A stretch of DNA of 64,000 bases, taken from assembly GCF_014843845.1 (NCBI RefSeq), contig NZ_JHQS01000007.1, positions 186,001-250,000 of the forward strand, in the 5' to 3' direction. Below, piece by piece: positions 9,548-18,638 of the stretch. The DNA comes from Mesorhizobium amorphae (GTDB lineage Bacteria; Pseudomonadota; Alphaproteobacteria; Rhizobiales; Rhizobiaceae). The position numbers and the translations under genes are program-made. Within the stretch, counting starts at the first letter, position 1, and every line of letters starts with the position of its first letter. The notes beneath the pieces are model-generated. The model did no database searches and was not told the DNA's origin. It saw only the letters and a list, made by a program, of their open reading frames with translations.

Positions 9548-10576
9548 ATGTCTAGGAAACTGATGGCGGCCGTTTCGACGGCAGTGCTGTTGTGGGCAGT
9601 GCCCGCGCTCGCCGACGGCGAGCTGCACATCTACAATTGGGGTGACTACACCAATCCCAAGCTGATCGAAAAGTTCGAGAAACAGTACAACGTCAAGGTC
9701 ACGCTGGACGACTACGATTCCAACGAAACCATGTTGTCGAAGGTACGCGCCGGCAATTCCGGCTACGACATCGTGGTGCCGTCGGACTACACCGTGAAGA
9801 TCATGATCGACGAGGGCCTGCTCGAAAAGACCGAGCCCAATGCGATGCCGAACGGCAAGAACATCGACCCGCGCTTCCTCGACATCTACTGGGACAGCGG
9901 TCGTCACTACACCGCGCCGTGGCAGTTCGGCACGACGACGTTCGAAGTCAACACCGACAAGTTCAAGGGCGACATCGACACGCTGGCGATCCTGTTCGAC
10001 CCGCCGGACGAGTTGAAGGGCCAGATCAACATGCTCGACGACGTCAACACCGTCATGCATGCGGCCGAGCGCTATGCCGGCGTGCCACGCTGCGGCGCAG
10101 ACAAGGCCGACCTCAAGAAGGTCAACGACGTCCTGATGGCGGCCAAGCCGTCGTGGAAGACCTTCAGCTATGACACGATCACCAAGATCACCTCCGGCGA
10201 CGTCATCGTCACGCAAGCGTGGAATGGCGCCACCTATCGCGCGCGCCAAAAGGTCCCGGCGATCAAATATGCCTATCCGAAGGAAGGCATCGAAGGCTGG
10301 ATGGACAATGTGGCGGTGCTGAAGGGCGCCAAGAACCTCGAGAATGCCAAGCTGTTCCAGGATTTCATCATGGCTCCGGAGAATGCGGCGCTGATCTCGG
10401 AATTCGCCGGCTACGATAACGGCATTGTCGGCAGCCACAAATTCCTTCCCGCCGATTTCGCGGCCTCGCCGGAACTCAACCCGCCGGCTGGTGCGCCTGC
10501 GGCGGAATTCGTCCCGCCATGCCCGCCCGAGGTGGTCGAGATTTACAACAAGATCTGGACCAACCTGCGCAAATAG
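9548..10576 (+). CDS. Periplasmic spermidine/putrescine-type binding protein (PotD/PotF-like)
   Basis: This encodes 342 residues with a Sec signal peptide (MSRKLMAAVSTAVLLWAVPA, cut after ALADG). The mature protein begins with the PotD-like strand ELHIYNWGDYTNPKLIEKFE, and DIVVPSDYTVKIM and ITSGDVIVTQAWNGATYRA are further PotD-type elements. AAGGAG lies just before the ATG, which is why I start here although the frame stays open far upstream. It delivers the ligand to the preceding permeases. The gene order ATPase-permease-permease-binding protein is that of potABCD. A hairpin follows the stop. Confidence 0.92.
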   Translation: MSRKLMAAVSTAVLLWAVPALADGELHIYNWGDYTNPKLIEKFEKQYNVKVTLDDYDSNETMLSKVRAGNSGYDIVVPSDYTVKIMIDEGLLEKTEPNAMPNGKNIDPRFLDIYWDSGRHYTAPWQFGTTTFEVNTDKFKGDIDTLAILFDPPDELKGQINMLDDVNTVMHAAERYAGVPRCGADKADLKKVNDVLMAAKPSWKTFSYDTITKITSGDVIVTQAWNGATYRARQKVPAIKYAYPKEGIEGWMDNVAVLKGAKNLENAKLFQDFIMAPENAALISEFAGYDNGIVGSHKFLPADFAASPELNPPAGAPAAEFVPPCPPEVVEIYNKIWTNLRK

Positions 10577-10596
10577 GTTCGGTCTAGAAGCCAATG

Positions 10597-10637
10597 GAAG
10601 GGGGGCTTTTGGCCTCCCTTCTTCGCTTCCGGGAGGC
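10597..10637 (+). promoter_or_regulatory. Alternative hairpins after the binding-protein gene (possible attenuator / anti-SD switch)
   Basis: GAAGGGGGGC (10597-10606) can pair with GCCTCCCTTC (10612-10621) over a TTTTG loop, with one G-T wobble. The same GCCTCCC (10612-10618) can instead pair with GGGAGGC (10631-10637), which is the Shine-Dalgarno sequence of the downstream serine hydrolase at 10641. The two structures exclude each other. The first may also stabilise the 3' end of the binding-protein message. There is no uridine run, so strong termination is not expected. Confidence 0.5.
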
Positions 10638-10640
10638 TCG

Positions 10641-11837
10641 ATGACATCCTACCGCAACTCCGATCCGCGGCCGCCGATCATGCAGGGCTCGCCGCCGCAG
10701 ATGGTGCCGCCGAAGCTCGATTGGGATAGGGGCCCTTGGAACCGCTGGGCGTTCCAGCACATCCGCGAATTCCTGCCGACCGCCGAGGTCTGGCGCGGTC
10801 ACGGCCATCGCCGCCGGCTCGAACTGGCCGAGGTCGATCTCGACGCGCTGCCGGTGGAGGACAGCACCGGCTTGGCAACGACACTCGCCGGGCTGCTCGA
10901 CGAGACCTATACGGACGGTTTCCTCGTGCTCAAGGACGGCAAGGTCGCCTATGAGCGCTATTTCAACGGCATGGACGAGCGGACGCTGCACCTGTCGCAG
11001 TCGATGGCGAAGTCGGTTACGGCTTCGGTGTTCGGCATACTGGTCGGGCGCGGGCTGATCGACCCGGCGGCGCCGGCAACCAGCTACCTTCCGGAACTGA
11101 GCGGGACCGGCTGGGCGGGCGCCAGCGTGCAGCATGTGCTCGACATGACCACAGGCGTGCGCTTTTCCGAGGAATACACCGATCCCTATTCCGACATCGG
11201 CCAGGTCGATGTCGCGGGCGGCTGGAAACCGGTTCCGCCGGACAGCGATCCGGCGTTCCAATGGCCGTCGCATATGTTCGAGCTGATTCTGGGACTGAAG
11301 GAGAAGACCCGGCCGCACGGCGAGGCCTTCGAGTACCGCTCGATCGAAACCGACGTGCTCGCCTTCATCATGGAACGGGTGACCTGCAAGCGGCTGCCGC
11401 AACTGGTTTCCGAAGAGCTTTGGCAAAAGCTCGGCGCGGACGAGAGCGCCTGCTTCACCGTCGACAGCGCCGGCTACGCGGTGGCCGACGGTGGCTTCAA
11501 CGCGACGCTGCGCGACTATGGCCGCTTCGGTCAGCTGATCCTCGACCATGGCGGCGGCGTCGTGCCGGCCGACTGGATCGAGGCGACGCGCAATGGCAAG
11601 CATGCGCCGGATTTCAATCCCAGCCTGCCGGAAGGCAGCTATCGCAACCAGTTCTGGATCGAGGACCCGCGCTCGCGCGCGCTGATGTGCCGAGGGGTGT
11701 TCGGGCAGATGATCCATATCGACTGGGACACGAGGACGGTGGTGGTGAAGCTGTCGACCTATCCGGATTTCACCAACATCGCCTATTCGGTGGCGACGCT
11801 GAAGGCCGTGCACGCCATCGCCGCGGCGCTCGCCTAA
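10641..11837 (+). CDS. Serine hydrolase, beta-lactamase class C / 6-aminohexanoate-dimer hydrolase-like
   Basis: This encodes 398 residues. The start is ATG 10641 with GGGAGG 4 nt upstream; an open extension to the left is only read-through of the binding-protein gene region. The nucleophile motif SxxK is SMAK within [13 protein letters not shown]. The C-terminal half carries the [20 protein letters not shown] stretch seen in NylB-type amide and esterase enzymes. There is no signal peptide, so it should act in the cytoplasm. It follows the polyamine-type binding protein and precedes a paralogue. Linear amide hydrolysis of an imported conjugate is a reasonable inference, not a demonstrated role. 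Confidence 0.85.
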   Translation: MTSYRNSDPRPPIMQGSPPQMVPPKLDWDRGPWNRWAFQHIREFLPTAEVWRGHGHRRRLELAEVDLDALPVEDSTGLATTLAGLLDETYTDGFLVLKDGKVAYERYFNGMDERTLHLSQSMAKSVTASVFGILVGRGLIDPAAPATSYLPELSGTGWAGASVQHVLDMTTGVRFSEEYTDPYSDIGQVDVAGGWKPVPPDSDPAFQWPSHMFELILGLKEKTRPHGEAFEYRSIETDVLAFIMERVTCKRLPQLVSEELWQKLGADESACFTVDSAGYAVADGGFNATLRDYGRFGQLILDHGGGVVPADWIEATRNGKHAPDFNPSLPEGSYRNQFWIEDPRSRALMCRGVFGQMIHIDWDTRTVVVKLSTYPDFTNIAYSVATLKAVHAIAAALA

Positions 11838-11867
11838 TCTCCAGGAAAAAGAGCCGGAAGGAATGCC

Positions 11868-13046
11868 ATGACCGGCAAGACCGCGTTCGAGACCAGATAT
11901 GGCTTTGCCCGCCGTGCGGTGCTGCTTTCCAACTGGCGCGAAAACCCGTTCAACCGCTGGTCGTTCCAGAATGTCGGCGAGCTGGTGCCAAGCGCGCCTG
12001 TCGCGGCGTCAAGCGGCACAGAGCCGCCTCGGCAAGAACTCGGAAGTCTGCTTGGCGAAAAAGTCAGCCTGGCGAATGGCCCGGAAACGGTGGCCGCCTT
12101 CCTCGCGCGTTCCGACACCGACGCGCTGACGATCATGAAGGCCGGTACGATCGTCGGCGACTGGTTCGCGCCGCATATGGATTTCGGCGGACGCCACATC
12201 ATCTTCTCGATCAGCAAGTCGTTCACCGCCATTCTCGCCGGCATATTGGAAGGCGAGGGGGTGTTCGACCCGGAAGCACCTGTCATCAGCTACATTGCGG
12301 AAGCCAAGGGATCGGCCTATGGCGATGCGAGCGTCCGGCATGTGCTCGACATGAGTGTCAGCCTCGACTTCGAAGAGGCCTATCTCGATCCGGAAAGCGC
12401 CTTTGCCCGCTATCGCCGCGCCACGCTTTGGAACCCGGGCGGCGGCACGGAAAGCCTGCGCGAATTCATCCTGACGCTGCAGCGGCTGGCCGAACCACAT
12501 GGCCAGACCTTCCGCTATCGCTCGCCCAATTCCGACCTGCTCGGCATGCTGGTCGAGCGCGCCTCCGGCCAGCGACTGACCGATCTGCTGCGCGAGAAGT
12601 TGTGGCTGCCGCTCGGTGCGGCGAGCGAAGCCTCGATTACGGTCGACATGGAAGGCACGGCGCGCACGGCCGGCGGTATTTCGGTGACGCCGCGCGATCT
12701 GGCGCGTGTCGGCGAGATGATGCGGCAGGGCGGCACGGCCAATGGCCGCCGCATCGTGCCGGAGGCCTGGGTGCGCGACACGGTCGAAACAGGCGGCAGT
12801 TCCGAAGCCTGGCAGCGCGGCACGATGGCCTTCCTGTTTCCGCAGGGACGTTACCGCAACAAATGGTACCAGACAGGGGCGCAAAGCGGCGCCTTCTGCT
12901 GCATCGGCATCCATGGCCAGTGGCTCTACGTCAATCCCAAGACGGAAGTGGTGATCGCAAAGATGTCGTCGCAGCCGGTGCCGGTCGACGACCAACTCGA
13001 TGTCGCGGCCGTCGCCTTTTTCGAGGCGCTGAGCCGGATGGTCTGA
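11868..13046 (+). CDS. Serine hydrolase, beta-lactamase class C-like (second copy)
   Basis: This encodes 392 residues and is paralogous to the preceding gene. Both share the NPFNRW/GPWNRW-SFQ/AFQ opening block and an SxxK nucleophile (SISK in [11 protein letters not shown]). The segment [20 protein letters not shown] matches the downstream catalytic-domain block. The gene begins 30 bp after its neighbour with GGAAGG before the ATG, so the two are one transcription unit. No signal peptide is seen. Tandem duplication and divergence suggest two related substrates. Esterase or peptidase activity cannot be excluded. Confidence 0.85.
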   Translation: MTGKTAFETRYGFARRAVLLSNWRENPFNRWSFQNVGELVPSAPVAASSGTEPPRQELGSLLGEKVSLANGPETVAAFLARSDTDALTIMKAGTIVGDWFAPHMDFGGRHIIFSISKSFTAILAGILEGEGVFDPEAPVISYIAEAKGSAYGDASVRHVLDMSVSLDFEEAYLDPESAFARYRRATLWNPGGGTESLREFILTLQRLAEPHGQTFRYRSPNSDLLGMLVERASGQRLTDLLREKLWLPLGAASEASITVDMEGTARTAGGISVTPRDLARVGEMMRQGGTANGRRIVPEAWVRDTVETGGSSEAWQRGTMAFLFPQGRYRNKWYQTGAQSGAFCCIGIHGQWLYVNPKTEVVIAKMSSQPVPVDDQLDVAAVAFFEALSRMV

Positions 13047-13174
13047 GGCGTTCCGCGCCCCGCTCGCAGCACGCTTTCCTGTGGACCCGCCGGCTGGCTG
13101 AAAACAGCGCGGTTGGCGGGGCGGACATCCCGGCCTATGGTCGCCGCTCTTTTCGACAAGGCATGAGACACAGC

Positions 13175-15490
13175 ATGGCATCCGACATCAAGCGCATCGC
13201 GGCAATCATCGCGGTCGAGATCGGCGCGCGGCCAGAGCAAGCAGCGGCGGCGATCGGCCTGCTGGACGAGGGCGCGACGGTGCCGTTCGTGGCGCGCTAC
13301 CGCAAGGAGGTCACCGGCGGGTTGGACGACACGCAGTTGCGCGACCTTGCCGAGCGGCTTGCCTATCTGCGCGAGCTCGACGCCCGCCGTGACACCATAC
13401 TCGGTTCGATCCGCGAGCAAGGCAAATTGACCGAGGAGCTTGAGCAAAAGATCACGGCTGCCTCCACCAAGGCCGAGCTCGAGGACATCTACCTGCCTTA
13501 CAAGCCCAAGCGCCGCACCAAGGCCGAGATCGCCAGGGAGCGTGGGCTGGGGCCGCTGGCCGAAGCCATTCTTGCCGACCGCTCGGCGGTGCCCGCCGAA
13601 CTGGCGCTCGCCTATGTCACCGAAGACGTGGCCGACGCCAAGGCGGCGCTCGACGGCGCGCGCGACATCCTGTCGGAACAGTTCGCCGAGAACGCCGATC
13701 TGGTCGGCAAATTGCGAGCCTACATGAAGGAGCGCGCCTTCCTGCGCGCCAGGGTGGTCGATGGCAAGCAGGAGGCCGGCGCGAAATTCTCCGACTATTT
13801 CGACCATGTCGAGCGCTGGGCCAACGTGCCGAGCCATCGCGCTCTCGCCATGCTGCGCGGCCGCAACGAGGAGGTGCTGTCGCTCGATATCGAAGTCGAC
13901 GCCGACGATGCGTCGCCGGTGAAGCCGGTCGAGCGGATGGTCGCGAATGCCTATGCCATCGGCGGCAGCCTGCCGGGGGATCGCTGGCTGATGGAGGTGG
14001 CGGGTTGGACCTGGCGGATCAAACTGTCGCTGCACCTGACACTCGATCTGATGCGCGATCTGCGCGAGCGGGCCGAGGAAGACGCGATCCACGTCTTTGC
14101 CCGAAATCTGAAGGACTTGCTGCTTGCAGCACCGGCCGGGTCGCGGCCGACGATGGGGCTCGATCCGGGCATCCGCACCGGCGTCAAGGTGGCGGTAGTC
14201 GACGGCACCGGCAAGCTGGTGGCGACGACGACGGTCTATCCGTTCCCGCCCAGGAACGATGTGCGCGGCACGCAGGCCGAGCTGGCGAAGCTCGTTCGGC
14301 TGCACAAAGTCGAGCTGATTTCGATCGGCAACGGCACTGGCAGCCGCGAGACCGAAAAGCTGGTCGCCGACATGCTGTCGGATCTGCCGGCCGACAGCGG
14401 TCCCAAACCGCTCAAAGTGATCGTCAGCGAAGCCGGCGCCTCGGTCTATTCCGCGTCGGCGACAGCGGCGGCGGAATTTCCCGGCCTCGACGTGTCGCTG
14501 CGCGGCGCGGTGTCGATCGCGCGGCGCCTGCAGGATCCGCTGGCCGAACTGGTCAAGATCGAACCAAAGTCGATCGGCGTCGGCCAGTACCAGCACGATG
14601 TCGACCAATACCGGCTCGGCCGCTCGCTGGAAGCGGTGGTCGAGGATGCGGTCAATGCCGTCGGCGTCGACCTCAACACGGCGTCGGCGCCGCTGCTGGC
14701 GCGGGTTTCCGGCCTTGGCGCGTCGCTTGCCGACGCCATCGTCGCGCATCGCGACGCCACCGGCCCCTTCGCCAGCCGCAAGGATCTGCTCAAAGTCTCC
14801 CGCCTTGGACCGCGCGCCTTCGAGCAATGCGCCGGCTTCCTGCGCATCCCGAACGGCAGCGAGCCGCTCGATGCTTCCTCCGTGCATCCGGAAGCCTATG
14901 GCGTGGCGAAGAAGATCGTCGCTGCCTGCGGCCGCGACCTGCGCGCGCTGATGGGTGACAGTGCCGCGCTCAAGGCGCTCGATCCGCGTGTCTTCGTCGA
15001 CGAGCGGTTCGGCCTGCCGACGGTGCGTGACATATTGGCGGAGCTGGAAAAGCCCGGTCGCGACCCGCGCCCCGGCTTCAAGACCGCGACCTTCGCCGAC
15101 GGCGTCGACGACATCAAGGATCTGAAGCCCGGCATGCTGCTCGAAGGCACCGTCACCAATGTCGCGGCCTTCGGCGCTTTCGTCGATATCGGCGTGCATC
15201 AGGACGGCTTGGTGCACGTCTCGCAACTGGCGGACCGCTTCGTCAAGGATGCGCATGAGGTGGTCAAGGCCGGCGACGTGGTCAAGGTGCGCGTCGTCGA
15301 CGTCGACATCAAGCGCAAGCGCATTGCTCTCTCCATGCGCAAGGACGGCGACGGTGGCGCATCGAAGGGGCCGCGCGACACCGGCGGCAAGCCGGCGCCA
15401 CGTTCGCCGACACCGCAGCGCCAACCTGAGCGGCCGGCGCAGCAAGGCGCATTCGGTGCGGCATTGGCGGATGCATTGAAGCGGAAGTAG
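13175..15490 (+). CDS. tex: Transcription accessory protein Tex (S1 RNA-binding)
   Basis: This encodes 771 residues, the normal Tex length. In order it has a helical N-terminal Tex domain ([17 protein letters not shown] is the hallmark), a YqgF/RuvC-like domain ([17 protein letters not shown]), helix-hairpin-helix motifs ([20 protein letters not shown]), and an S1 domain near residues 650-725 ([20 protein letters not shown]). A disordered basic Pro-rich tail closes the protein. I chose ATG 13175 over ATG 13163 because AAGG lies 13 nt before the first and only 1 nt before the second. Tex binds nucleic acid and affects transcription. Its 3' end is overlapped antisense by the parE frame. Confidence 0.95.
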   Translation: MASDIKRIAAIIAVEIGARPEQAAAAIGLLDEGATVPFVARYRKEVTGGLDDTQLRDLAERLAYLRELDARRDTILGSIREQGKLTEELEQKITAASTKAELEDIYLPYKPKRRTKAEIARERGLGPLAEAILADRSAVPAELALAYVTEDVADAKAALDGARDILSEQFAENADLVGKLRAYMKERAFLRARVVDGKQEAGAKFSDYFDHVERWANVPSHRALAMLRGRNEEVLSLDIEVDADDASPVKPVERMVANAYAIGGSLPGDRWLMEVAGWTWRIKLSLHLTLDLMRDLRERAEEDAIHVFARNLKDLLLAAPAGSRPTMGLDPGIRTGVKVAVVDGTGKLVATTTVYPFPPRNDVRGTQAELAKLVRLHKVELISIGNGTGSRETEKLVADMLSDLPADSGPKPLKVIVSEAGASVYSASATAAAEFPGLDVSLRGAVSIARRLQDPLAELVKIEPKSIGVGQYQHDVDQYRLGRSLEAVVEDAVNAVGVDLNTASAPLLARVSGLGASLADAIVAHRDATGPFASRKDLLKVSRLGPRAFEQCAGFLRIPNGSEPLDASSVHPEAYGVAKKIVAACGRDLRALMGDSAALKALDPRVFVDERFGLPTVRDILAELEKPGRDPRPGFKTATFADGVDDIKDLKPGMLLEGTVTNVAAFGAFVDIGVHQDGLVHVSQLADRFVKDAHEVVKAGDVVKVRVVDVDIKRKRIALSMRKDGDGGASKGPRDTGGKPAPRSPTPQRQPERPAQQGAFGAALADALKRK

Positions 15491-15878
15491 TTATCTGCGA
15501 CAGATCCCAAGCACCTCCGCGTCCGATGGGATTCATGTTGCTTTGAGTGTCCAGTCCAAAGGACAGATAAGCGGAGGCGGGTTCTCCTCCCTCAAGAATT
15601 GTCGGGATGTCGCGGGCACTATGCAAAATGCGCTCAATACGCACCTCATCGCCGTTGGCAGTGTAGGAAATCACGTAGCGCTGAAATGCGATGGAGCGCA
15701 GGCCGGGCCATAGGGCGGGGCGGGGAGCGCCACCACGCGGTGTGTCTGCAATCCGGCCGCAACGGACCCTGAGCGCGGCTATGAAGCGTCCAGCCGCTGC
15801 CGGATTTTCGGCATGGATGTAATCGCCAATCTCTTCAAGGTCCTGCGAAGCGGCGGGCGCAAATATGAGCGCCACCAA
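15309..15878 (-). CDS. parE: ParE/RelE-family toxin with unusual C-terminal extension
   Basis: The first ~95 residues are a ParE-type toxin: [36 protein letters not shown] and the RILHSARDI terminus. ParE toxins act on DNA gyrase, while RelE relatives cut mRNA. The frame continues for ~90 low-complexity Ala/Arg-rich residues that run antisense into the end of tex, giving 189 residues against the usual ~95-105. The original stop has probably been lost or moved. The start is TTG 15878 or GTG 15875, directly after the antitoxin's TAA. The family is clear; whether the long form is stable or active is open. Confidence 0.7.
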   Translation of the reverse strand: MVALIFAPAASQDLEEIGDYIHAENPAAAGRFIAALRVRCGRIADTPRGGAPRPALWPGLRSIAFQRYVISYTANGDEVRIERILHSARDIPTILEGGEPASAYLSFGLDTQSNMNPIGRGGAWDLSQITTSASMHPPMPHRMRLAAPAAQVGAAVSANVAPACRRCRAAPSMRHRRRPCAWREQCACA

Positions 15879-16133
15879 TTACGACTTTCTGCTGCTGTAC
15901 TTTGCTTCCAGCCGTTCAAACACTTGGTCGGCAGGGATGCCTGGGCCACTTTCCACCCCCTTGCGAATACCCTCGCGCAACGCCGCAAGCTTTGCCTCGC
16001 GCTGCTCTTCGCGCTCTTCCAGTAGGCGCAGGCTATCGCGCACGACTTCGCTGGCGCTGGCATAACGGCCGCTCTCCACCAACTCGCGCACCAATGTCTC
16101 ATAATGGGTGCCGATGCTGTAGCTTGCAGGCAT
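15879..16133 (-). CDS. parD: ParD-family antitoxin
   Basis: This encodes 84 residues. The ribbon-helix-helix N-terminal half (SIGTHYETLVRELVESGRYA, then SASEVVRDSLRLLE) should dimerise, bind DNA and autoregulate. The charged C-terminal half (EEREEQREAKLAALREGI) would wrap the toxin. It precedes parE with no gap, in the usual antitoxin-first order, so the two proteins are probably translationally coupled. It lies between tex and the LysR regulator as a small self-contained module. Confidence 0.88.
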   Translation of the reverse strand: MPASYSIGTHYETLVRELVESGRYASASEVVRDSLRLLEEREEQREAKLAALREGIRKGVESGPGIPADQVFERLEAKYSSRKS

Positions 16134-16185
16134 GGGTTTCCTCTCAGTTTATCCAAAGTTACCAATTTTTGATAAGCTGGCCAAG

Positions 16186-17079
16186 TCAAATCTGTGCGAC
16201 ATGCGTGAGCAGCCAGTCACGAAAACTGGCAACCGGCGGATGGCCGCGCTTGTCGTGCGGGACGACGAGATAATAAGCGCTGCGGCTTTGCATCGGCCGG
16301 CCCGGCGCCGGCACGAGCTGGCCGCGCTGCAATTCGCCTGATATCAGGATCTGCGGCAGCAGCGCCACGCCAAGCCCGGCCATGCAGGCCTGGGCGGCGG
16401 TGCCGAATTGTTCGAACTGCATGCCGGGCCCTGTCGGCGCGCTCAGCCCCTGATGCTCGAACCATTCGGTCCAGGCGCCGGGGCGGGTCGCCATGTGGAG
16501 CAGCGGCAGACGGCCGATGTCGGCAGCGGTGGCGATCTCGCGGCCGGCCAGGAATTCGGGCGACACGACTGGCGCCACCGTCTCGCGCATCAGCAGCGTG
16601 GAGTCGGCGTCCGGCCAGTCGGGCAGGCCGTAATGGATGGCGGCATCCAGCCTTTCCCGGGCGAAGTCGAAACGGCCGATGCGGGTAACGAAGTTGATGG
16701 TGATGTCGGGGTTGTTTTCGACGAAATCCGGGATCAGCGGCATCAGCCAACGGGTGCCGAAGGTCGGCAATATGGCCAGGTTCAGGATACCACTATGCCG
16801 ATTGCTCATCAATCCAAGAGCTGCGTCGCGCAACTGGCCTAGGGCTGAACGCACTGCTTCGGCGTAGATTTCGCCTGCGGTCGACAGCCTGACATTGCGG
16901 CTGTCACGCTCGAACAACCGGCGGCCGAACTGCTCTTCCAAAAGCCCTATCTGCCGGCTAACGGCGCCCTGGGTCAGGTCGAGTTCGCGCGCGGCGGCGG
17001 TGAAAGAGCCGAGGCGCGCCACCGCCTCGAAAGCGGCAAGGGCGCTGATGTTGGGCAAAAGGCGTCGCTGGACGTTCAT
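16186..17079 (-). CDS. LysR-family regulator, probably of glutaryl-CoA dehydrogenase
   Basis: This encodes 297 residues. The N-terminal winged helix-turn-helix ([20 protein letters not shown], then [20 protein letters not shown]) and the effector domain place it in the GcvA-like LysR branch. It diverges from gcdH across 109 bp, the arrangement typical of a LysR activator and its target. Its co-inducer is therefore likely to be a glutarate or glutaryl-CoA-related metabolite; this is inferred from position only. I could not identify a convincing T-N11-A operator in the intergenic space. Confidence 0.88.
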   Translation of the reverse strand: MNVQRRLLPNISALAAFEAVARLGSFTAAARELDLTQGAVSRQIGLLEEQFGRRLFERDSRNVRLSTAGEIYAEAVRSALGQLRDAALGLMSNRHSGILNLAILPTFGTRWLMPLIPDFVENNPDITINFVTRIGRFDFARERLDAAIHYGLPDWPDADSTLLMRETVAPVVSPEFLAGREIATAADIGRLPLLHMATRPGAWTEWFEHQGLSAPTGPGMQFEQFGTAAQACMAGLGVALLPQILISGELQRGQLVPAPGRPMQSRSAYYLVVPHDKRGHPPVASFRDWLLTHVAQI

Positions 17080-17188
17080 GATCCATTACTATCGCTCATT
17101 GATCGGTGATGCAATTTCGTTTGATTTTTTCGAGGCGGAGGCGGATAAGCCCGGCATTCAAGATTTCCGTTTGGGAGAGACCGAGGCC

Positions 17189-18385
17189 ATGGCCGCCGAC
17201 AAGAACGCGTTCGTCTGGGAAGACCCTTTCCTGATTGAGAACCAGCTTTCGGAAGACGAGCGCATGGTGCGCGACGGTGCCGCGGCCTTTGCCGCCGACA
17301 AGCTCGCGCCGCGGATCGAGGAGGCCTACCTCGAGGAGAAGACCGATGCCGGCATCTTCCGCGAGATGGGCGAGGCGGGCCTGCTCGGTATCACCATTCC
17401 GGAAGAATATGGCGGCCTTGGCGCCAACTATGTGACCTACGGGCTGGTGGCACGTGAAGTCGAGCGCGTCGATTCGGGCTACCGCTCGATGATGAGCGTG
17501 CAGTCGTCGCTGGTCATGTATCCGATCCATGCCTATGGCTCGGAGGAACAGCGCAAGAAATATCTGCCGAAGCTGGCCTCGGGCGAATGGATCGGCTGCT
17601 TCGGCCTGACCGAGCCGGATGCCGGCTCCGATCCGGGCGGCATGAAGACGCGGGCCGAAAAGACGGCGAACGGCTACAAGCTCAGCGGCTCGAAAATGTG
17701 GATCTCCAACGCGCCGATCGCCGACGTGTTCGTCGTCTGGGCGAAGTTAAAGGGCGAGAACGGCAAGGACGAGATTCGCGGTTTCGTGCTGGAGAAGGGC
17801 ATGAAGGGACTGTCGGCGCCGAAGATCGGCGGCAAGCTCAGCCTGAGGGCCTCGATCACCGGCGAAGTGGTGATGGAAGGCGTCGAGGTCGGCGAGGACG
17901 CATTGCTGCCCAATGCCAAGGGCCTCGGCGGTCCATTCGGATGCCTCAACCGGGCGCGTTACGGCATCTCCTGGGGCGCCATGGGCGCGGCCGAGGATTG
18001 CTGGCACCGGGCCCGCCAATACGGCCTCGACCGCAAGCAGTTCGGCAAGCCGCTGGCCGGCACGCAGTTGTTCCAGAAGAAGCTCGCCGACATGCAGACC
18101 GAAATCGCGCTGGGCTTGCAGGGCTCGCTGCGCGTCGGCCGGCTGATGGACGAAGGCAAGTTGGCGCCCGAGATGATCTCGATCGTCAAGCGCAACAATT
18201 GCGGCAAGGCGCTCGACATCGCCCGCCAGGCCCGCGACATGCATGGCGGCAACGGCATCCAGATCGGTTACCACGTCATGCGCCACGCGCAGAACCTGGA
18301 GACGGTCAACACCTATGAGGGCACGCATGACGTGCATGCGCTGATCCTCGGTAGGGCTCAGACGGGTATCCAGGCGTTTTTCTAA
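17189..18385 (+). CDS. gcdH: Glutaryl-CoA dehydrogenase
   Basis: This encodes 398 residues of the acyl-CoA dehydrogenase family. It oxidises and decarboxylates glutaryl-CoA to crotonyl-CoA in lysine, hydroxylysine and tryptophan breakdown, passing electrons to ETF. The FAD and substrate elements [20 protein letters not shown] and [16 protein letters not shown] are present. The catalytic base is Glu377 in [20 protein letters not shown], as in known GcdH. I chose ATG 17189 ([14 protein letters not shown]) because it matches the family length; the frame is open upstream. A LysR gene diverges from it, and a large palindromic repeat begins at its stop codon. Confidence 0.93.
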   Translation: MAADKNAFVWEDPFLIENQLSEDERMVRDGAAAFAADKLAPRIEEAYLEEKTDAGIFREMGEAGLLGITIPEEYGGLGANYVTYGLVAREVERVDSGYRSMMSVQSSLVMYPIHAYGSEEQRKKYLPKLASGEWIGCFGLTEPDAGSDPGGMKTRAEKTANGYKLSGSKMWISNAPIADVFVVWAKLKGENGKDEIRGFVLEKGMKGLSAPKIGGKLSLRASITGEVVMEGVEVGEDALLPNAKGLGGPFGCLNRARYGISWGAMGAAEDCWHRARQYGLDRKQFGKPLAGTQLFQKKLADMQTEIALGLQGSLRVGRLMDEGKLAPEMISIVKRNNCGKALDIARQARDMHGGNGIQIGYHVMRHAQNLETVNTYEGTHDVHALILGRAQTGIQAFF

Positions 18386-18528
18386 GCTGGGTAGATATTC
18401 AGGTGATGCCGGCCTGCAAACGGCAACTTCCTGCGCTTCCGGTGCTCACGTACTTGAGTACGCTCCGCTCCGGTTCTCGGAAGTCACCATTTTCGGCTCG
18501 GCCTGACCTGAATCTCAACACAGCTTAG
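18382..18528. repeat. 147-bp imperfect inverted repeat
   Basis: The outer arms are CTAAGCTG and CAGCTTAG, then come ATTCAGGT / ACCTGAAT, ACTTCC / GGAAGT and CCGG / CCGG. The centre is CGTACT-TG-AGTACG. The whole can fold as one long, bulged stem. It begins over the TAA of gcdH and probably serves as its transcript end. The nested arms look like a dispersed intergenic palindromic family in rhizobia rather than a simple terminator, because there is no T-run. Confidence 0.75.
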
Positions 18529-18638
18529 CCGGCAACGCTGCTTAAATTAGGTGCAGCGCAACATCTCTGCTTGGAGAATGACCGCCAGATGTGTCAGGGT
18601 TCGGCGAATTCGTTTGAAACGCCGATCTCCGGGGCCCC

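Noticed and set aside
12926-15445. An 839-codon open frame antisense to tex
   Set aside because: It is a high-GC shadow of tex with skewed Arg/Ala/His composition and no family motif, while tex is complete on the plus strand.
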